NCBI GenBank assembly: GCA_015486135.1
Contig: WFSE01000009.1
Span: 1-53,466, forward strand
Length of the DNA: 53,466 bases
Reading direction: 5' to 3'
Source: Lentisphaeria bacterium
GTDB taxonomy: Bacteria; Verrucomicrobiota; Lentisphaeria; Victivallales; JAADHT01
The translations under genes and the position numbers were made by a program. The notes under the pieces were generated by a model that ran no database searches, was not told the DNA's origin, and was given only the letters and a program-made list of their open reading frames with translations. Positions 24,483 to 32,686 of the stretch are shown one piece after another (position 1 is the first letter of the stretch; each line of letters begins with the position of its first letter).

Positions 24483-25337
24483 CTAGAAGCAAATCTTCGC
24501 TCTGCGGAAGGACCAGCACATTAGGGAGACGGTGACGAAATAGGACGCTGGGAGGCGGTTCAATGCAGTGGCGAATACGTCGAGCGCGGTTGTCGCGCCT
24601 CCTAGGCCCATTGGGCCTATTCCCAAGGCGTTGATTTGTGCTAAAAGACCCCGCTCAAGATTGGCGAGTTCGGGGATTGTCGAGCGTTCGCCGATTTCGC
24701 GGAGGAAATTATTTTTGGCGGCGGCGTATCCGCCGGCCCGGTCTCCGCCGAGGCAGACGGAGACAATGTAGGGAGGGCATCCCTTGCCTCCGGCGCGTTT
24801 GACCGCGTCGAGAACGCATTTAGCGGCGCCATCGAGCGAGCGCTCGGCGTTTAATTCCGTATTTGGGAGGGAGTATTGAGCGCCGACGTTTTCGCTACCC
24901 CCCCCCTTGAGGAGTAGTTGGACGCGTATTTCGCGGTTGTCGGTTTCGTTCCAGTGAAATGCTGGGGTTCCCGGACCGAGGTTGTCGCCTGTGTTTTTTC
25001 CGGTAATCGGGCACACGGAGTTGGGCCTGAGCAGGCCATTTGCCGTGGCTTCGGCCACTGCCGCTTTCGCCGCGGTCTCGAAGGGGCTCCGGGGGGTGCC
25101 TAGCGGGAGTTCGACGAAGAAATTTGGGATTCCAGTGTCTTGGCAGAGGGGGCGTTGCTTCAGTCCGGCCAGGCGGATGTTTTCGATCATCTGCTCTATT
25201 CTGTCGGCGGCTGGAACATTGCCACGGTTCCGTTCCATGTCCAAGGCTGAGTTCAAGGCGTTTCCGACATCCTCTGGGATGGATGCCGAGGCCTTTTTTA
25301 TCAGATTGTAGATTGCTTGTTCCATATGATTTTTCAT
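24483..25337 (-). CDS. Class I fumarate hydratase / tartrate dehydratase alpha subunit
   Basis: 284 aa, matching the alpha half of the oxygen-sensitive [4Fe-4S] class I fumarases. Three conserved cysteines in the expected settings are LCQDTGIPNFFV, RPNSVCPITGKNTGDNLGPGTP, and VSVCLGGDRAGGYAAAKNNF; the last also carries the substrate-binding arginine. GIGPMGLGGATTALDV is also typical. The start at 25337 overlaps the PQQ gene stop (ATGA). The enzyme normally needs a beta subunit; none follows here and none is elsewhere in the window. A C9 run (24898-24906, plus strand) lies in the gene. Confidence 0.9.
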   Translation of the reverse strand: MKNHMEQAIYNLIKKASASIPEDVGNALNSALDMERNRGNVPAADRIEQMIENIRLAGLKQRPLCQDTGIPNFFVELPLGTPRSPFETAAKAAVAEATANGLLRPNSVCPITGKNTGDNLGPGTPAFHWNETDNREIRVQLLLKGGGSENVGAQYSLPNTELNAERSLDGAAKCVLDAVKRAGGKGCPPYIVSVCLGGDRAGGYAAAKNNFLREIGERSTIPELANLERGLLAQINALGIGPMGLGGATTALDVFATALNRLPASYFVTVSLMCWSFRRAKICF

Positions 25338-26830
25338 TTACCCTCCACCGCTTTTTCGTTTGATTTCGTTTTTTTCCCCAGCTCGACGCAATAGAGTCTT
25401 GTTAGGTCGCGGAGGAGTAGTCTCGTCCCGGCCAGAGCCATTGGCCCCCACGCGTCGCGTCCGTTCTCAATTATTTTAGCGCGTCCCAGCTCTTTGTATC
25501 CGGAGCGCGAGACCCGCGCCATGACTAATGTGCCATTGTCTTTCAGGATGAAAAGCTTGCCGTCGGCCATCAAATAGGGGCCCAATCCAAATTTGCGGTT
25601 GTTGCCGCTAGTCCAAAGAGGCCGCGTCAAATCGCTGGCACTGTAACACGCCAGCATTGTCCGGAAGGCCCCGGCGTCCTTGGGAAGGATACCGTAAACC
25701 AATCCGTGGCTTAATATAGGCGTTTGTTGCTCGGAGCAAAGCCCTTTTCGCGGGGAATGGCTTTCGAGTACCCGGACCTTCCAGTCTTTTCCCACCTGTA
25801 TGGTCATGCCTCCAGCGCCATAGCCGGCGGTTACGAAGAAGCGTCCGTTTCCAAGATGGAGGGGGGAGGGGGCCACTACCGATTGATTCCAGGCAGTGGT
25901 GGACCAGAGGATTTTCCCGGTTTCGGGGCCGTCGGCGGCGATTCCGGCGATTCCCCCCAGCGCGCAGTAAACGTACATCTTTCTGCCATTGAACTTTGCC
26001 GGCATGACAGAGGAGTGCGACATCTTCCATTTTCCTGGGTTCGGGGCGCTCCAAAGCGTCTCGCCGGTGCCGGCGTCTATACCTGTTACGAGGATGTCCG
26101 GCCCCGCTGGAGCGAGCACTACCACGCCCCTGTCTATCAGCGGGCATTGCCCGGTGTACCAAAAGGGGGTTTTGGTGCCGAATTTGGCTTCCATATCTAT
26201 CGCCCATTTGAGATCGCCGGTTATGGCGTCGGCGCATACGACATGGCATTTGGGGCCTATTCCCACCACTACACCCGACCCCACTGCGGCGACTGTTCTG
26301 GAGAATCCGTGGTTGCGTTTTAGTTTGATTTTGTGTCCGCGGCGCCATATTTCCCTTCCGTCATCCAGGGAAAGGCACCGGAGGGCGTCGGCTCGTTCGG
26401 TTTCGTCGTAATCCATGATGTAGACCCTGCCCCGCGCCACGGCCGGAGCGGCGTGTCCTTCTCCCAGAAGTTTAACGCTCCAAAGGATTTCCGGACCGTT
26501 TTCCGGCCAGTGGTCCGCGAGTTCCGCGCCGTTTGACACCACGTTTTTCGAGTCGGACCCTCGGAAATGCGGCCATGAAACGGCGGTATCCGCGGATGGT
26601 CGCCCTTCGAATGATCGGAATAGTTTTCCCGGCTCGATCTTTTCCCTTTCGGTAGCGCTTGGTTTGTTCGCCGATTGATCCATTCCGGGGACGCGTCTTT
26701 CCAAGGGAGGGGGCGCGGCGGACCTCCACCATGCGACTCCGGCCACCGCCGCGGCGGTGGCGAGAACTGCCGGGAGAACGATCGCGGCTATCGATGAGAG
26801 AGCGCTGACGGGGGAGTTGGATGACGACAT
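25334..26830 (-). CDS. Membrane-anchored PQQ-like beta-propeller protein
   Basis: 498 aa. An N-terminal hydrophobic segment (about 10-36, AIVLPAVLATAAAVAGVAWW) anchors or exports it. The remainder is a PQQ-like propeller: SWPHFRGSDSKNVVSNG opens the domain, as in outer-membrane-anchored quinoprotein-like repeats of the PVC group. Blades contain ALRCLSLDDGREIWRRG, CADAITGDLKWAIDM, GIDAGTGETLWSAPN and AADGPETGKILWSTTAWN. No residues specific for a PQQ enzyme are obvious, so a structural or binding role as in BamB is as likely as catalysis. It lies between a small membrane protein gene and the fumarase gene in the lpxB operon. Confidence 0.88.
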   Translation of the reverse strand: MSSSNSPVSALSSIAAIVLPAVLATAAAVAGVAWWRSAAPPPLERRVPGMDQSANKPSATEREKIEPGKLFRSFEGRPSADTAVSWPHFRGSDSKNVVSNGAELADHWPENGPEILWSVKLLGEGHAAPAVARGRVYIMDYDETERADALRCLSLDDGREIWRRGHKIKLKRNHGFSRTVAAVGSGVVVGIGPKCHVVCADAITGDLKWAIDMEAKFGTKTPFWYTGQCPLIDRGVVVLAPAGPDILVTGIDAGTGETLWSAPNPGKWKMSHSSVMPAKFNGRKMYVYCALGGIAGIAADGPETGKILWSTTAWNQSVVAPSPLHLGNGRFFVTAGYGAGGMTIQVGKDWKVRVLESHSPRKGLCSEQQTPILSHGLVYGILPKDAGAFRTMLACYSASDLTRPLWTSGNNRKFGLGPYLMADGKLFILKDNGTLVMARVSRSGYKELGRAKIIENGRDAWGPMALAGTRLLLRDLTRLYCVELGKKTKSNEKAVEGK

Positions 26831-26862
26831 GTTCTATCCTTGTCCATTGCCGGTGGAATGGC

Positions 26863-27312
26863 TCAATCGTCGTTTTTGACTATAATCTTTCCTTCTTTCC
26901 GAAGTTCTTCCAGCTGGCGTGCCACCTCCGCGCGAATCTTCTCGTTGTCCGATGTCCCGGCTTCCGCCGAATTGCCGTTTCCAGTGTCTTTGATGGGGGG
27001 GCTTTTCGAGGCGGTTGGCTCGGGTACGCTGAAAAGGAACAGGTCCACGTAGCTGACGATCCAGATCAGCACGGTCAATCCTATTGGTATGAACACGCCA
27101 TACAGGTCGGCCACGACGGGTTTCCCATCCAATGCGTTGTACAGGTTGCCAATCATTATTTTGAATATGCCCACGAGCGCCCATACGAAGCACGTCAAGG
27201 AGGCGCCAAGGAAGAGCAATCCCCGAAGCCATCTTCTAAGTGCGAATTGCCCCACGCCGGGCGCCAGCAGATTCAGTGACATCGCCTTGATTCTCGATGC
27301 GATTCGAGCCAT
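26863..27312 (-). CDS. Small membrane protein of unknown function, TM2-like
   Basis: 149 aa; GGAG precedes the ATG. Three hydrophobic segments (about 12-25, 30-53 and 70-92) are followed by a soluble C-terminal tail containing a helical EKIRAEVARQLEELRKEG stretch. The opening AMSLNLLAPGVGQFALRRWLRGLLFLG resembles the NxxxPGxGQ motif of TM2 and related proteins. The family is not identified with certainty. It lies 15 bp downstream of lpxB and 32 bp upstream of the PQQ-like gene, in the same orientation. Confidence 0.7.
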   Translation of the reverse strand: MARIASRIKAMSLNLLAPGVGQFALRRWLRGLLFLGASLTCFVWALVGIFKIMIGNLYNALDGKPVVADLYGVFIPIGLTVLIWIVSYVDLFLFSVPEPTASKSPPIKDTGNGNSAEAGTSDNEKIRAEVARQLEELRKEGKIIVKNDD

Positions 27313-27327
27313 GATTTTTCTCCATTT

Positions 27328-28491
27328 TCAACGGGGGTTGTCCAATACTTTCAATACCGCCTCGGCCGCCTTGGCGCTGGACTGTCCAGCCTCCGCCGAT
27401 AGGGCGTCCACGACACGTTTTATTCCTTGTTCCACTACCTGGCGGCGTTCCCCTCCGGGCAGGATTTTCTCCATAGAGGCCGAAAGGGTTTCCGCGTTCA
27501 CGTCGCCTTGCAGAAACTCTTCGTACACGGCATCGTCGGCGATGATGTTGACCATGGTGAAAAAGGGGATGTCCACCACCATTCTAGCCAGCATGTAAGT
27601 GATGGGGTTCAATTTATAAACCACGGTGGCTGGAAGGCCTGCTATCGCGCATTCGACGGTGGCGGTCCCGGATGCGGCGAGCGCTGCTGTAGCCTCGCGC
27701 ATGGCCCTGGGGGTTTCGCCGCAACGCAACTCCACTTCCATATCACCCGCTGGGCCGCCGCGTTTTTTGAAACGCTCCAGTATTCCTTCCAGCCGGCGTA
27801 GGACGCTTTCCCGGGGGGCGGCGGCGACGAAACGGAGTTCCGGGTGGCGTTTTTTCAGCTCCACCGCCGTTTCCAGCATGGGAATGAAAAGACGGTTCAC
27901 CTCGTTGGAACGGCTGCCAGGCAGTAGCAACACCAGATTGTCGTCGCGTTCGACCGATTCCAAGCCACTTTCCCGGGCTATATCGACGAGGGGGTGTCCC
28001 ACGAATTCGACATCGAGGTCGTATTCTTTGTAGACTTTGACTTCAAAAGGGAATATGACAAGCATCTTGGCGCAATATGTTGCGAGTTTCGCGGCGCGTC
28101 CCTTTTTCCACGCCCACACTTGAGGGGAGATGTACCAGACGACCGGTACGTTCAACTTCCAAAGGCGTTTCGCCAAGCGGAGGTTGAATCCGGGATAGTC
28201 AATCAGCACCGCCGCGGCCGGAGGATTGCTGGCGGCCCTTCGCGTCAGTCGTCTGAAGACGCGGACGAAGACCCCGAGCATTTTGAAGACTTCCAAGAGG
28301 CCCACCACTCCGAGCTCCGTGGCGTCGACCATTACTTCCGCCCCGGTTCCCGCCATCCTCTTCCCCCCCATGACCGAGATGGACAGTTTGCTGTCGCCGG
28401 CTTTACTGAATAGCTCCTCGGCCAGCCTGGCTCCGTATATGTCTCCCGATTCCTCGCCGGAGATAATCCATATTTCGCGTTTCGTTCCCAT
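27328..28491 (-). CDS. lpxB: Lipid-A-disaccharide synthase
   Basis: 387 aa, a GT19 glycosyltransferase joining UDP-diacylglucosamine and lipid X in lipid A synthesis. Signatures: ISGEESGDIYGARLAEEL (residues 9-26), VMGGKRMAGTGAE, ELGVVGLLEVF, LIDYPGFNLRLA, YISPQVWAWKKGR, FVGHPLVD and LLPGSRSNEV. In most homologs the first motif reads AGExSGD. It heads an operon with a small membrane protein, the PQQ-like protein and the fumarase alpha subunit. Other lpx genes are absent from the window. Presence of lpxB indicates an LPS-type outer membrane. Confidence 0.95.
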   Translation of the reverse strand: MGTKREIWIISGEESGDIYGARLAEELFSKAGDSKLSISVMGGKRMAGTGAEVMVDATELGVVGLLEVFKMLGVFVRVFRRLTRRAASNPPAAAVLIDYPGFNLRLAKRLWKLNVPVVWYISPQVWAWKKGRAAKLATYCAKMLVIFPFEVKVYKEYDLDVEFVGHPLVDIARESGLESVERDDNLVLLLPGSRSNEVNRLFIPMLETAVELKKRHPELRFVAAAPRESVLRRLEGILERFKKRGGPAGDMEVELRCGETPRAMREATAALAASGTATVECAIAGLPATVVYKLNPITYMLARMVVDIPFFTMVNIIADDAVYEEFLQGDVNAETLSASMEKILPGGERRQVVEQGIKRVVDALSAEAGQSSAKAAEAVLKVLDNPR

Positions 28492-28596
28492 GGGAACAAT
28501 ATACTCCCTTAGGAAGAGGAAAGAAAGGAGTGCGCTTGGCGAACTCCCGGGTTCGTGCCCGCTGAACAGGTTTTGCGGAGAAACACATGAACGAGT

Positions 28597-28681
28597 GCTC
28601 CCAAAACTTTGGAGGCGACACCGCTAAAAACAAGCTTAACCCAATGGGAATAAATTGCTTGCCAATTATTCAGTGAGCCCT
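28597..28681 (+). repeat. Repeat A, copy A6 (right half)
   Basis: CTCCCAAAACTTTGGAGGCG, ACACCGCTAAAAACAAGCTT, AACCCAATGGGAATAAATTG and CTTGCCAATTATTCAGTGAG then CCCT match the right half of A1 and A7. The left arm is degenerate. It ends 15 bp from the stop codon of the membrane-protein gene at 28697 and fills the gap to lpxB. Confidence 0.75.
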
Positions 28682-28696
28682 GATTGGCTGGAGGCG

Positions 28697-29674
28697 CTAT
28701 GCCGATGGAGGGTCGAATTGAGCTATGAACTCGACGGCGAAGAGTCTGGAAAAGACATGGATCGGAATAGTCACCGCCACGATAAGATATCCTCCCACGA
28801 TGGGGATGCATCCCAGGCAGCAGAGGAAGCACGTGCCGAACATGACGGCCGCCATAAGGAACGCCACGGCGCAACTCAAGGCCACGCATACGAGCCAATA
28901 GATGGCGAAGCTCTTCTTGTTAACGAGCATTATCGGCTTGAGGATGCGCCAGGCCGATCCGACTCCTCCCAGCGTTTTCCTGTACATCAACGGAATTATG
29001 AAATGCCTCACGGCGAAGGCTACGAGGAATAACGCCACGTACAAGGGAAGGATGAAAAGGAACAGCAATACCACCCCGATGATGATCCCTGCTATTCCCA
29101 TTGGCAGCATTTGCCCAACCTTGATGGATTCCCAGCACATGGCGACAACCACGCTCCCGGAGAACACAATCGCCAGAGCCATGATGAAAAAGGCGCATAT
29201 TCCGAAAATGATCCGCCATTTAAATAGAGCGTTCCCCTCGTCCGAGAAAATGTGCCAAGGATTGACTATCATGGTATGATTTTGCACGATGTTGTCGAGA
29301 AAAATAAAATGGAAGCGGGAAGAGACCCATATTATGAAAATCCATATGGCGATTCCCAACAGGGCTAGCAGCACTGTGGCGCCTAGCATGAACCAAACGA
29401 TTTGAGACGATAAAAGAGATTGCAATTGGGGTAGTACGGATCCCGTTGGGCTAGGCGCGCCCACGGTAGGGGCTCCTCCGCTCCCAGGTCCACCGCTTCC
29501 GCCGAAGTTCAGGGGGAAATTGAATCCGCCACCACCTCCGCCTCCCTCTCCGAGCAGCATTAGCCAAGCGGAGAATCCCCAGACGAACCATTTGTTCAGT
29601 TCGAATTGGTTGAAGCAAATATCCAGTGTTTTGCTTATGGCCTTTTCAAAAGGTTTTTCAACGCCTATCTCCAT
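28697..29674 (-). CDS. Multi-pass membrane protein with Gly-rich loop, unknown function
   Basis: 325 aa. About six transmembrane segments follow an N-terminal amphipathic part (FEKAISKTLDICFNQFELNKWFVWG). Between the first hydrophobic stretch and the next is a low-complexity loop (about 43-83) rich in Gly, Pro and Ser. The rest alternates helices such as IAGIIIGVVLLFLFILPLY and SFAIYWLVCVALSCAVAFL, with a Cys cluster (FLCCLGC). Similar proteins occur beside mechanosensitive-channel-like genes in PVC bacteria, but I cannot name the family. It is followed by repeat A6; the neighbouring CmpX-like gene upstream has its own terminator. Confidence 0.7.
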   Translation of the reverse strand: MEIGVEKPFEKAISKTLDICFNQFELNKWFVWGFSAWLMLLGEGGGGGGGFNFPLNFGGSGGPGSGGAPTVGAPSPTGSVLPQLQSLLSSQIVWFMLGATVLLALLGIAIWIFIIWVSSRFHFIFLDNIVQNHTMIVNPWHIFSDEGNALFKWRIIFGICAFFIMALAIVFSGSVVVAMCWESIKVGQMLPMGIAGIIIGVVLLFLFILPLYVALFLVAFAVRHFIIPLMYRKTLGGVGSAWRILKPIMLVNKKSFAIYWLVCVALSCAVAFLMAAVMFGTCFLCCLGCIPIVGGYLIVAVTIPIHVFSRLFAVEFIAQFDPPSA

Positions 29675-29789
29675 GGGGCGGTTTTCTCCTCCCGACGCTA
29701 CCGGATGCGTCGTAGTTCCTATTCTTTCCTCAATATAGGCGCGGAGTTGGCGAACGCAACGACACCACTGGGATCGGCACGTTGTTCGA

Positions 29790-29824
29790 AGAAATGAAAA
29801 CGCCCCCCGGTGAAGGAGGGCGTT
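29790..29824 (-). terminator. Intrinsic terminator of the CmpX-like gene
   Basis: On the minus strand AACGCCCTCC pairs with GGGGGGCGTT (10 bp, one wobble) around a 6-nt TTCACC loop, followed by the T-rich TTCATTTC tail. It lies about 70 bp after the stop codon of the 29895-31073 gene, in the right orientation. Confidence 0.75.
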
Positions 29825-29894
29825 GACTTTCTCGATGTCCGCGGTTGTTTCCGCGCTTTGACTGATCCGAAGTGCCAGTTCCGACCCCGTCGTC

Positions 29895-31073
29895 CTATCT
29901 AAGCTTGGAAAGCCACTTGTCCATCAACTTTCCAGCGGGTTCGCGGCCACCCAGTCCAAACGCCAGAATAATGGTCAGGGACAACGTGCCGAGGGTGAAC
30001 ATGAATGTCATCTCGATGATGTGTTGCGCTACACCCATCGTGTGGAGCCCCATGGCTAAGACCAGGAACAAGATGGACACCCTGGCCACCACGGGCAGCA
30101 ACGGCGATTTGGTGGTCTGCTTGAGCTTGTCCCGGGCGAATATGGCGATGAGATTTCCTATGCCGAGGACTATCAGTCCGAGAACAACCTTGCCGGATAG
30201 TAACAGTAGTTGCGTCAGAATCTCGGGAAGATTCTCTATTTTGAGATATTCCACCGCCGCTTCCGCCGCCGCGAGCATTACGAAGAAGAACGCCAGACGA
30301 CCGCAGAACTGGGAAAACGTAGTCTTTTTGAACATGTCTTTGGCGCCAATCTTTTCGGGAATAACATCGGCTCCCATGCTCGAGAGTAACTCCGCCAGGA
30401 ACCCGGTGGCCAGCTTGCCTATGACATATGATACGACAAGCACGAGAGCCGCGGCGATCATGTACGGTATCGCTTCGGAAAGCCGCTCGATCAACGCTTT
30501 CGCCGGTGCGGAAATAGCGTCAATATGCAGGGTGTCGAGAGACGTTATCGCCACGGGAATGAATATGACGATAAATACCAGCTGACTCAGGAGTTTGGAT
30601 ATGCTGGCGGATTTGCCCAGCCCCATTTTTGGCGCCAGGGAGTCCATCCCGCTCGCCGCCGCTAGCACAATGCTGGATATGATTTTCGCTAAAATATACC
30701 CGAAAAAGGCGATGAACGCCGCTCCCACGATGTTGGGAATCATCAGGATAAACTTCCCGAACATCTGCGTCACTGGTGCGAGAACATCATTTTTGACCTG
30801 AAGAATGTTCAGCGTGACAATGAGGACATACACGAGTAGGACGTAGTAGACCAACTTCGCTATGATGGACTCGATCTTGACGGGCTTTCCTTCCGTCTTG
30901 CGGTTCAGCCACTCGTCCATCTTGAGGTGGCGTAGAAGTGACGACACGCAGGCTTGGACGAACTTGCAGATGAGCCATCCGATGATAAATACCACCAACG
31001 CCTTGAGAACGATTGGAACTTGCTCCGCCAAAGGCTTGAACCATTCCACGATCTGGTCTTTCATCTCGCCCAT
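29895..31073 (-). CDS. CmpX-like membrane protein, small-conductance mechanosensitive channel type
   Basis: 392 aa from the ATG at 31073, preceded by AGGAGGAG. It has multiple helices with the conserved TM-helix repeat seen in CmpX and related channel-like proteins: ALVVFIIGWLICKFVQACVS, LIMIPN-type helix ILMIPNIVGAAFIAFFGYIL, YMIAAALVLVVSYVIGKLAT and VVLGLIVLGIGNLIAIFARD. The C-terminal beta domain of classic MscS is not evident. CmpX proteins affect membrane integrity and cyclic-di-GMP signalling in Pseudomonas; a channel role is inferred. The gene is monocistronic with its own terminator. Confidence 0.8.
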   Translation of the reverse strand: MGEMKDQIVEWFKPLAEQVPIVLKALVVFIIGWLICKFVQACVSSLLRHLKMDEWLNRKTEGKPVKIESIIAKLVYYVLLVYVLIVTLNILQVKNDVLAPVTQMFGKFILMIPNIVGAAFIAFFGYILAKIISSIVLAAASGMDSLAPKMGLGKSASISKLLSQLVFIVIFIPVAITSLDTLHIDAISAPAKALIERLSEAIPYMIAAALVLVVSYVIGKLATGFLAELLSSMGADVIPEKIGAKDMFKKTTFSQFCGRLAFFFVMLAAAEAAVEYLKIENLPEILTQLLLLSGKVVLGLIVLGIGNLIAIFARDKLKQTTKSPLLPVVARVSILFLVLAMGLHTMGVAQHIIEMTFMFTLGTLSLTIILAFGLGGREPAGKLMDKWLSKLR

Positions 31074-31323
31074 TTTTCTCCTCCTGCTATTGCCCCTCTG
31101 AACCCCCTCGGGCGCCTCCAAATGCCCCCGAGAACGCACCAAGGCGTACTATAACCTTTTCAAACGACCTTGTCAAGCCCCGCGCCAGTTGAATCCAAAC
31201 GCCGGCGAACGTTGGAGTAGCCCCCTCGTGGCCTCGTCGGATACTGTAATATTGAATGGCACGCTTTATGCTTCACATCACTTGGGCAAGGGCGGACACA
31301 CCGCCGAAAGGAGGGTAGGTCGG

Positions 31324-31770
31324 ATGGCTTACATTCACACATGCCAGAATTGCGGACGGCAATACACCGTCTACAAAGAGGGGGCGTACATCTGCGATTG
31401 CGGAGCGTTGTACCAGTATCCCGCGATTTCCGCGCCGAAGGCAAGATACGCGGCGACCGCGCCGGTTTGCCTGGATGCCTCCAGCCGTAGCTTCAAGCGT
31501 TCCGAGAGGAGCCGTCGCGAATTTTATCATCCGCACCACCTCAGGGTCGAGGAATGTCCTTTGGCGAAAGCATCGTTGCTGTGTGCGATTCTTAGCATCC
31601 CGTTCTTTGGATTGCCAGCCCTGCCAGGCTTGGTTTTCGGGTTCGGCGCGCGGGTTATGATCGCCAATCCCAAGTATCATTATATCGGCAATGGAACGGC
31701 TACGGCCGGCATTGTGGTTTCCACTATAAGCATCACCGTTTGGGCGGCGTGCCTTATCTTGGCGTTGTAG
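31324..31770 (+). CDS. Zinc-ribbon membrane protein with DUF4190-like domain
   Basis: 148 aa; the ATG at 31324 has AGGAGGG 8 nt upstream. An N-terminal zinc ribbon, CQNCG (7-11) paired with ICDCGALY (about 27-34), gives a CxxC..CxC metal site. A basic linker follows (SSRSFKRSERSRREF), then two transmembrane helices in a DUF4190-type arrangement: AKASLLCAILSIPFFGLPAL, PGLVFGFGARVMI, and GNGTATAGIVVSTISITVWA. Function unknown; such proteins are common accessory membrane proteins. It is divergent from the CmpX-like gene and followed directly by repeat A7. Confidence 0.75.
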   Translation: MAYIHTCQNCGRQYTVYKEGAYICDCGALYQYPAISAPKARYAATAPVCLDASSRSFKRSERSRREFYHPHHLRVEECPLAKASLLCAILSIPFFGLPALPGLVFGFGARVMIANPKYHYIGNGTATAGIVVSTISITVWAACLILAL

Positions 31771-31799
31771 TCTCCAAACACAGGAGAACGGCGGTGCGG

Positions 31800-31955
31800 T
31801 TCCGGCTTTAGCGGAATTGGCAAGAGCCTCAAAACGCTAGTCGGTTCCAAGGGGTTTAGGGGCGTCACTCCCAGAGTCTTGGAGATGCCATCCCCACTAA
31901 AAACAAGATTAACCCCCGTCATACTCAAACACTTGCCAATTATTCAGCAGGCCCC
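31800..31955 (+). repeat. Repeat A, copy A7 (complete)
   Basis: Full-length copy with the same order as A1: TTCCGGCTTTAGCGGAATTG at the left, AATTGGCAAGAGC, the GGTTCCAAGG / TCTTGGAGAT inner arms, CACTAAAAACAAGATTAACC, and the CACTTGCCAATTATTCAGCA right end. It starts 30 bp after the stop of the zinc-ribbon gene. Confidence 0.85.
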
Positions 31956-32055
31956 GAAGCGGGAAGCGTTAGCGCGGAGGGCGCCTATATCATGCGAAGC
32001 CGGGGGGGCGCTTCCGGTTTTTTCAGGAATAGTGGTGGTATTTGTTGTTTCCAGC

Positions 32056-32090
32056 TTGACTTTCGTATAAATACTACTATATTTGTAGGG
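32056..32090 (+). promoter_or_regulatory. Promoter and palindromic operator of the cupredoxin operon
   Basis: TTGACT (32056-32061) and TATATT (32078-32083) with 16-nt spacing form a good sigma70-like promoter. CTAC-N7-GTAG (32074-32088) lies over the -10 box, and its inverse reads AATCCCTACAAAT..AGTAG. The same sequence, AATCCCTACAAATGAAGTAG, occurs in the promoter of cusB at 40828-40847. The placement suits a repressor that blocks RNA polymerase. The palindrome faintly resembles BlaI/CopY-type operators, but no such regulator is in the window. Confidence 0.6.
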
Positions 32091-32133
32091 ATTTGCGGGT
32101 TTTTAGTTTGCCGGGATTCTCTAGGAGCGGATT

Positions 32134-32679
32134 ATGGGAGCGTCGAGGAAAGAATTGCTGTTCAGGGTTGGCGGGGTGATCGGGCTGGCGCTGTTGTTGG
32201 TTTTCACCATGTGGACTCGGCAACGTTCCGTTACCGCCAACCACGAAGGCGGGGATGCCGTCAAGGAGGAGCACGACCACTCCAATCCGGCGGAGCATGG
32301 CGACGTGAAGGGTGGCGAACTGTCTTCAGGGGATGTCGAGCTCAAGCCTAGCGGCAAGGTTGTCGACGGGAAAAGGGTTGTCGATTACGAGGCGTTCAAA
32401 TTCGGGTTTTCGCCCGACCCGTTGGTGGTGTTTAGCGGCGAGACCGTGGTGTTGAAGCTGAAAAGCCGCGATGTCGAGCACGGGATTATGATTCCGGAAG
32501 TCGATTTTAATTCGCCTATTCCGCCTAGCAAGACGACAACCAAATCGTTCACCGCTCCCGTCAAGCCGGGAAGATATCCCATTTTTTGCAGCACCTATTG
32601 CGGCGCGGACCACGGGAACATGCGCGGTGTTATGGTGGTGGTCCCGTCCGAAGCTACCGAAAAACCACATCACAAGTGA
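32134..32679 (+). CDS. Membrane-tethered CuA-type cupredoxin
   Basis: 181 aa. One N-terminal transmembrane helix (about 9-27) is followed by a His/Glu/Asp-rich linker (36-56) and a cupredoxin domain. The C-terminal site CSTYCGADHGNM (152-163), together with His116 (VEHGIMIP), gives the His-Cys-Cys-His-Met set of the binuclear CuA centre of cytochrome oxidase subunit II and nitrous oxide reductase. There is no two-helix hairpin or oxidase context, so it is a stand-alone electron carrier or copper-binding protein outside the cytoplasm. The next gene starts 7 bp after its stop. Its promoter carries the operator shared with cusB. Confidence 0.88.
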   Translation: MGASRKELLFRVGGVIGLALLLVFTMWTRQRSVTANHEGGDAVKEEHDHSNPAEHGDVKGGELSSGDVELKPSGKVVDGKRVVDYEAFKFGFSPDPLVVFSGETVVLKLKSRDVEHGIMIPEVDFNSPIPPSKTTTKSFTAPVKPGRYPIFCSTYCGADHGNMRGVMVVVPSEATEKPHHK

Positions 32680-32686
32680 GGTGTCC

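Noticed and set aside
32074-32088. Exact CopY box (TACANNTGTA) before the CuA gene
   Set aside because: The palindrome has a 7-base centre and does not match the CopY consensus exactly; kept only as an unassigned operator.
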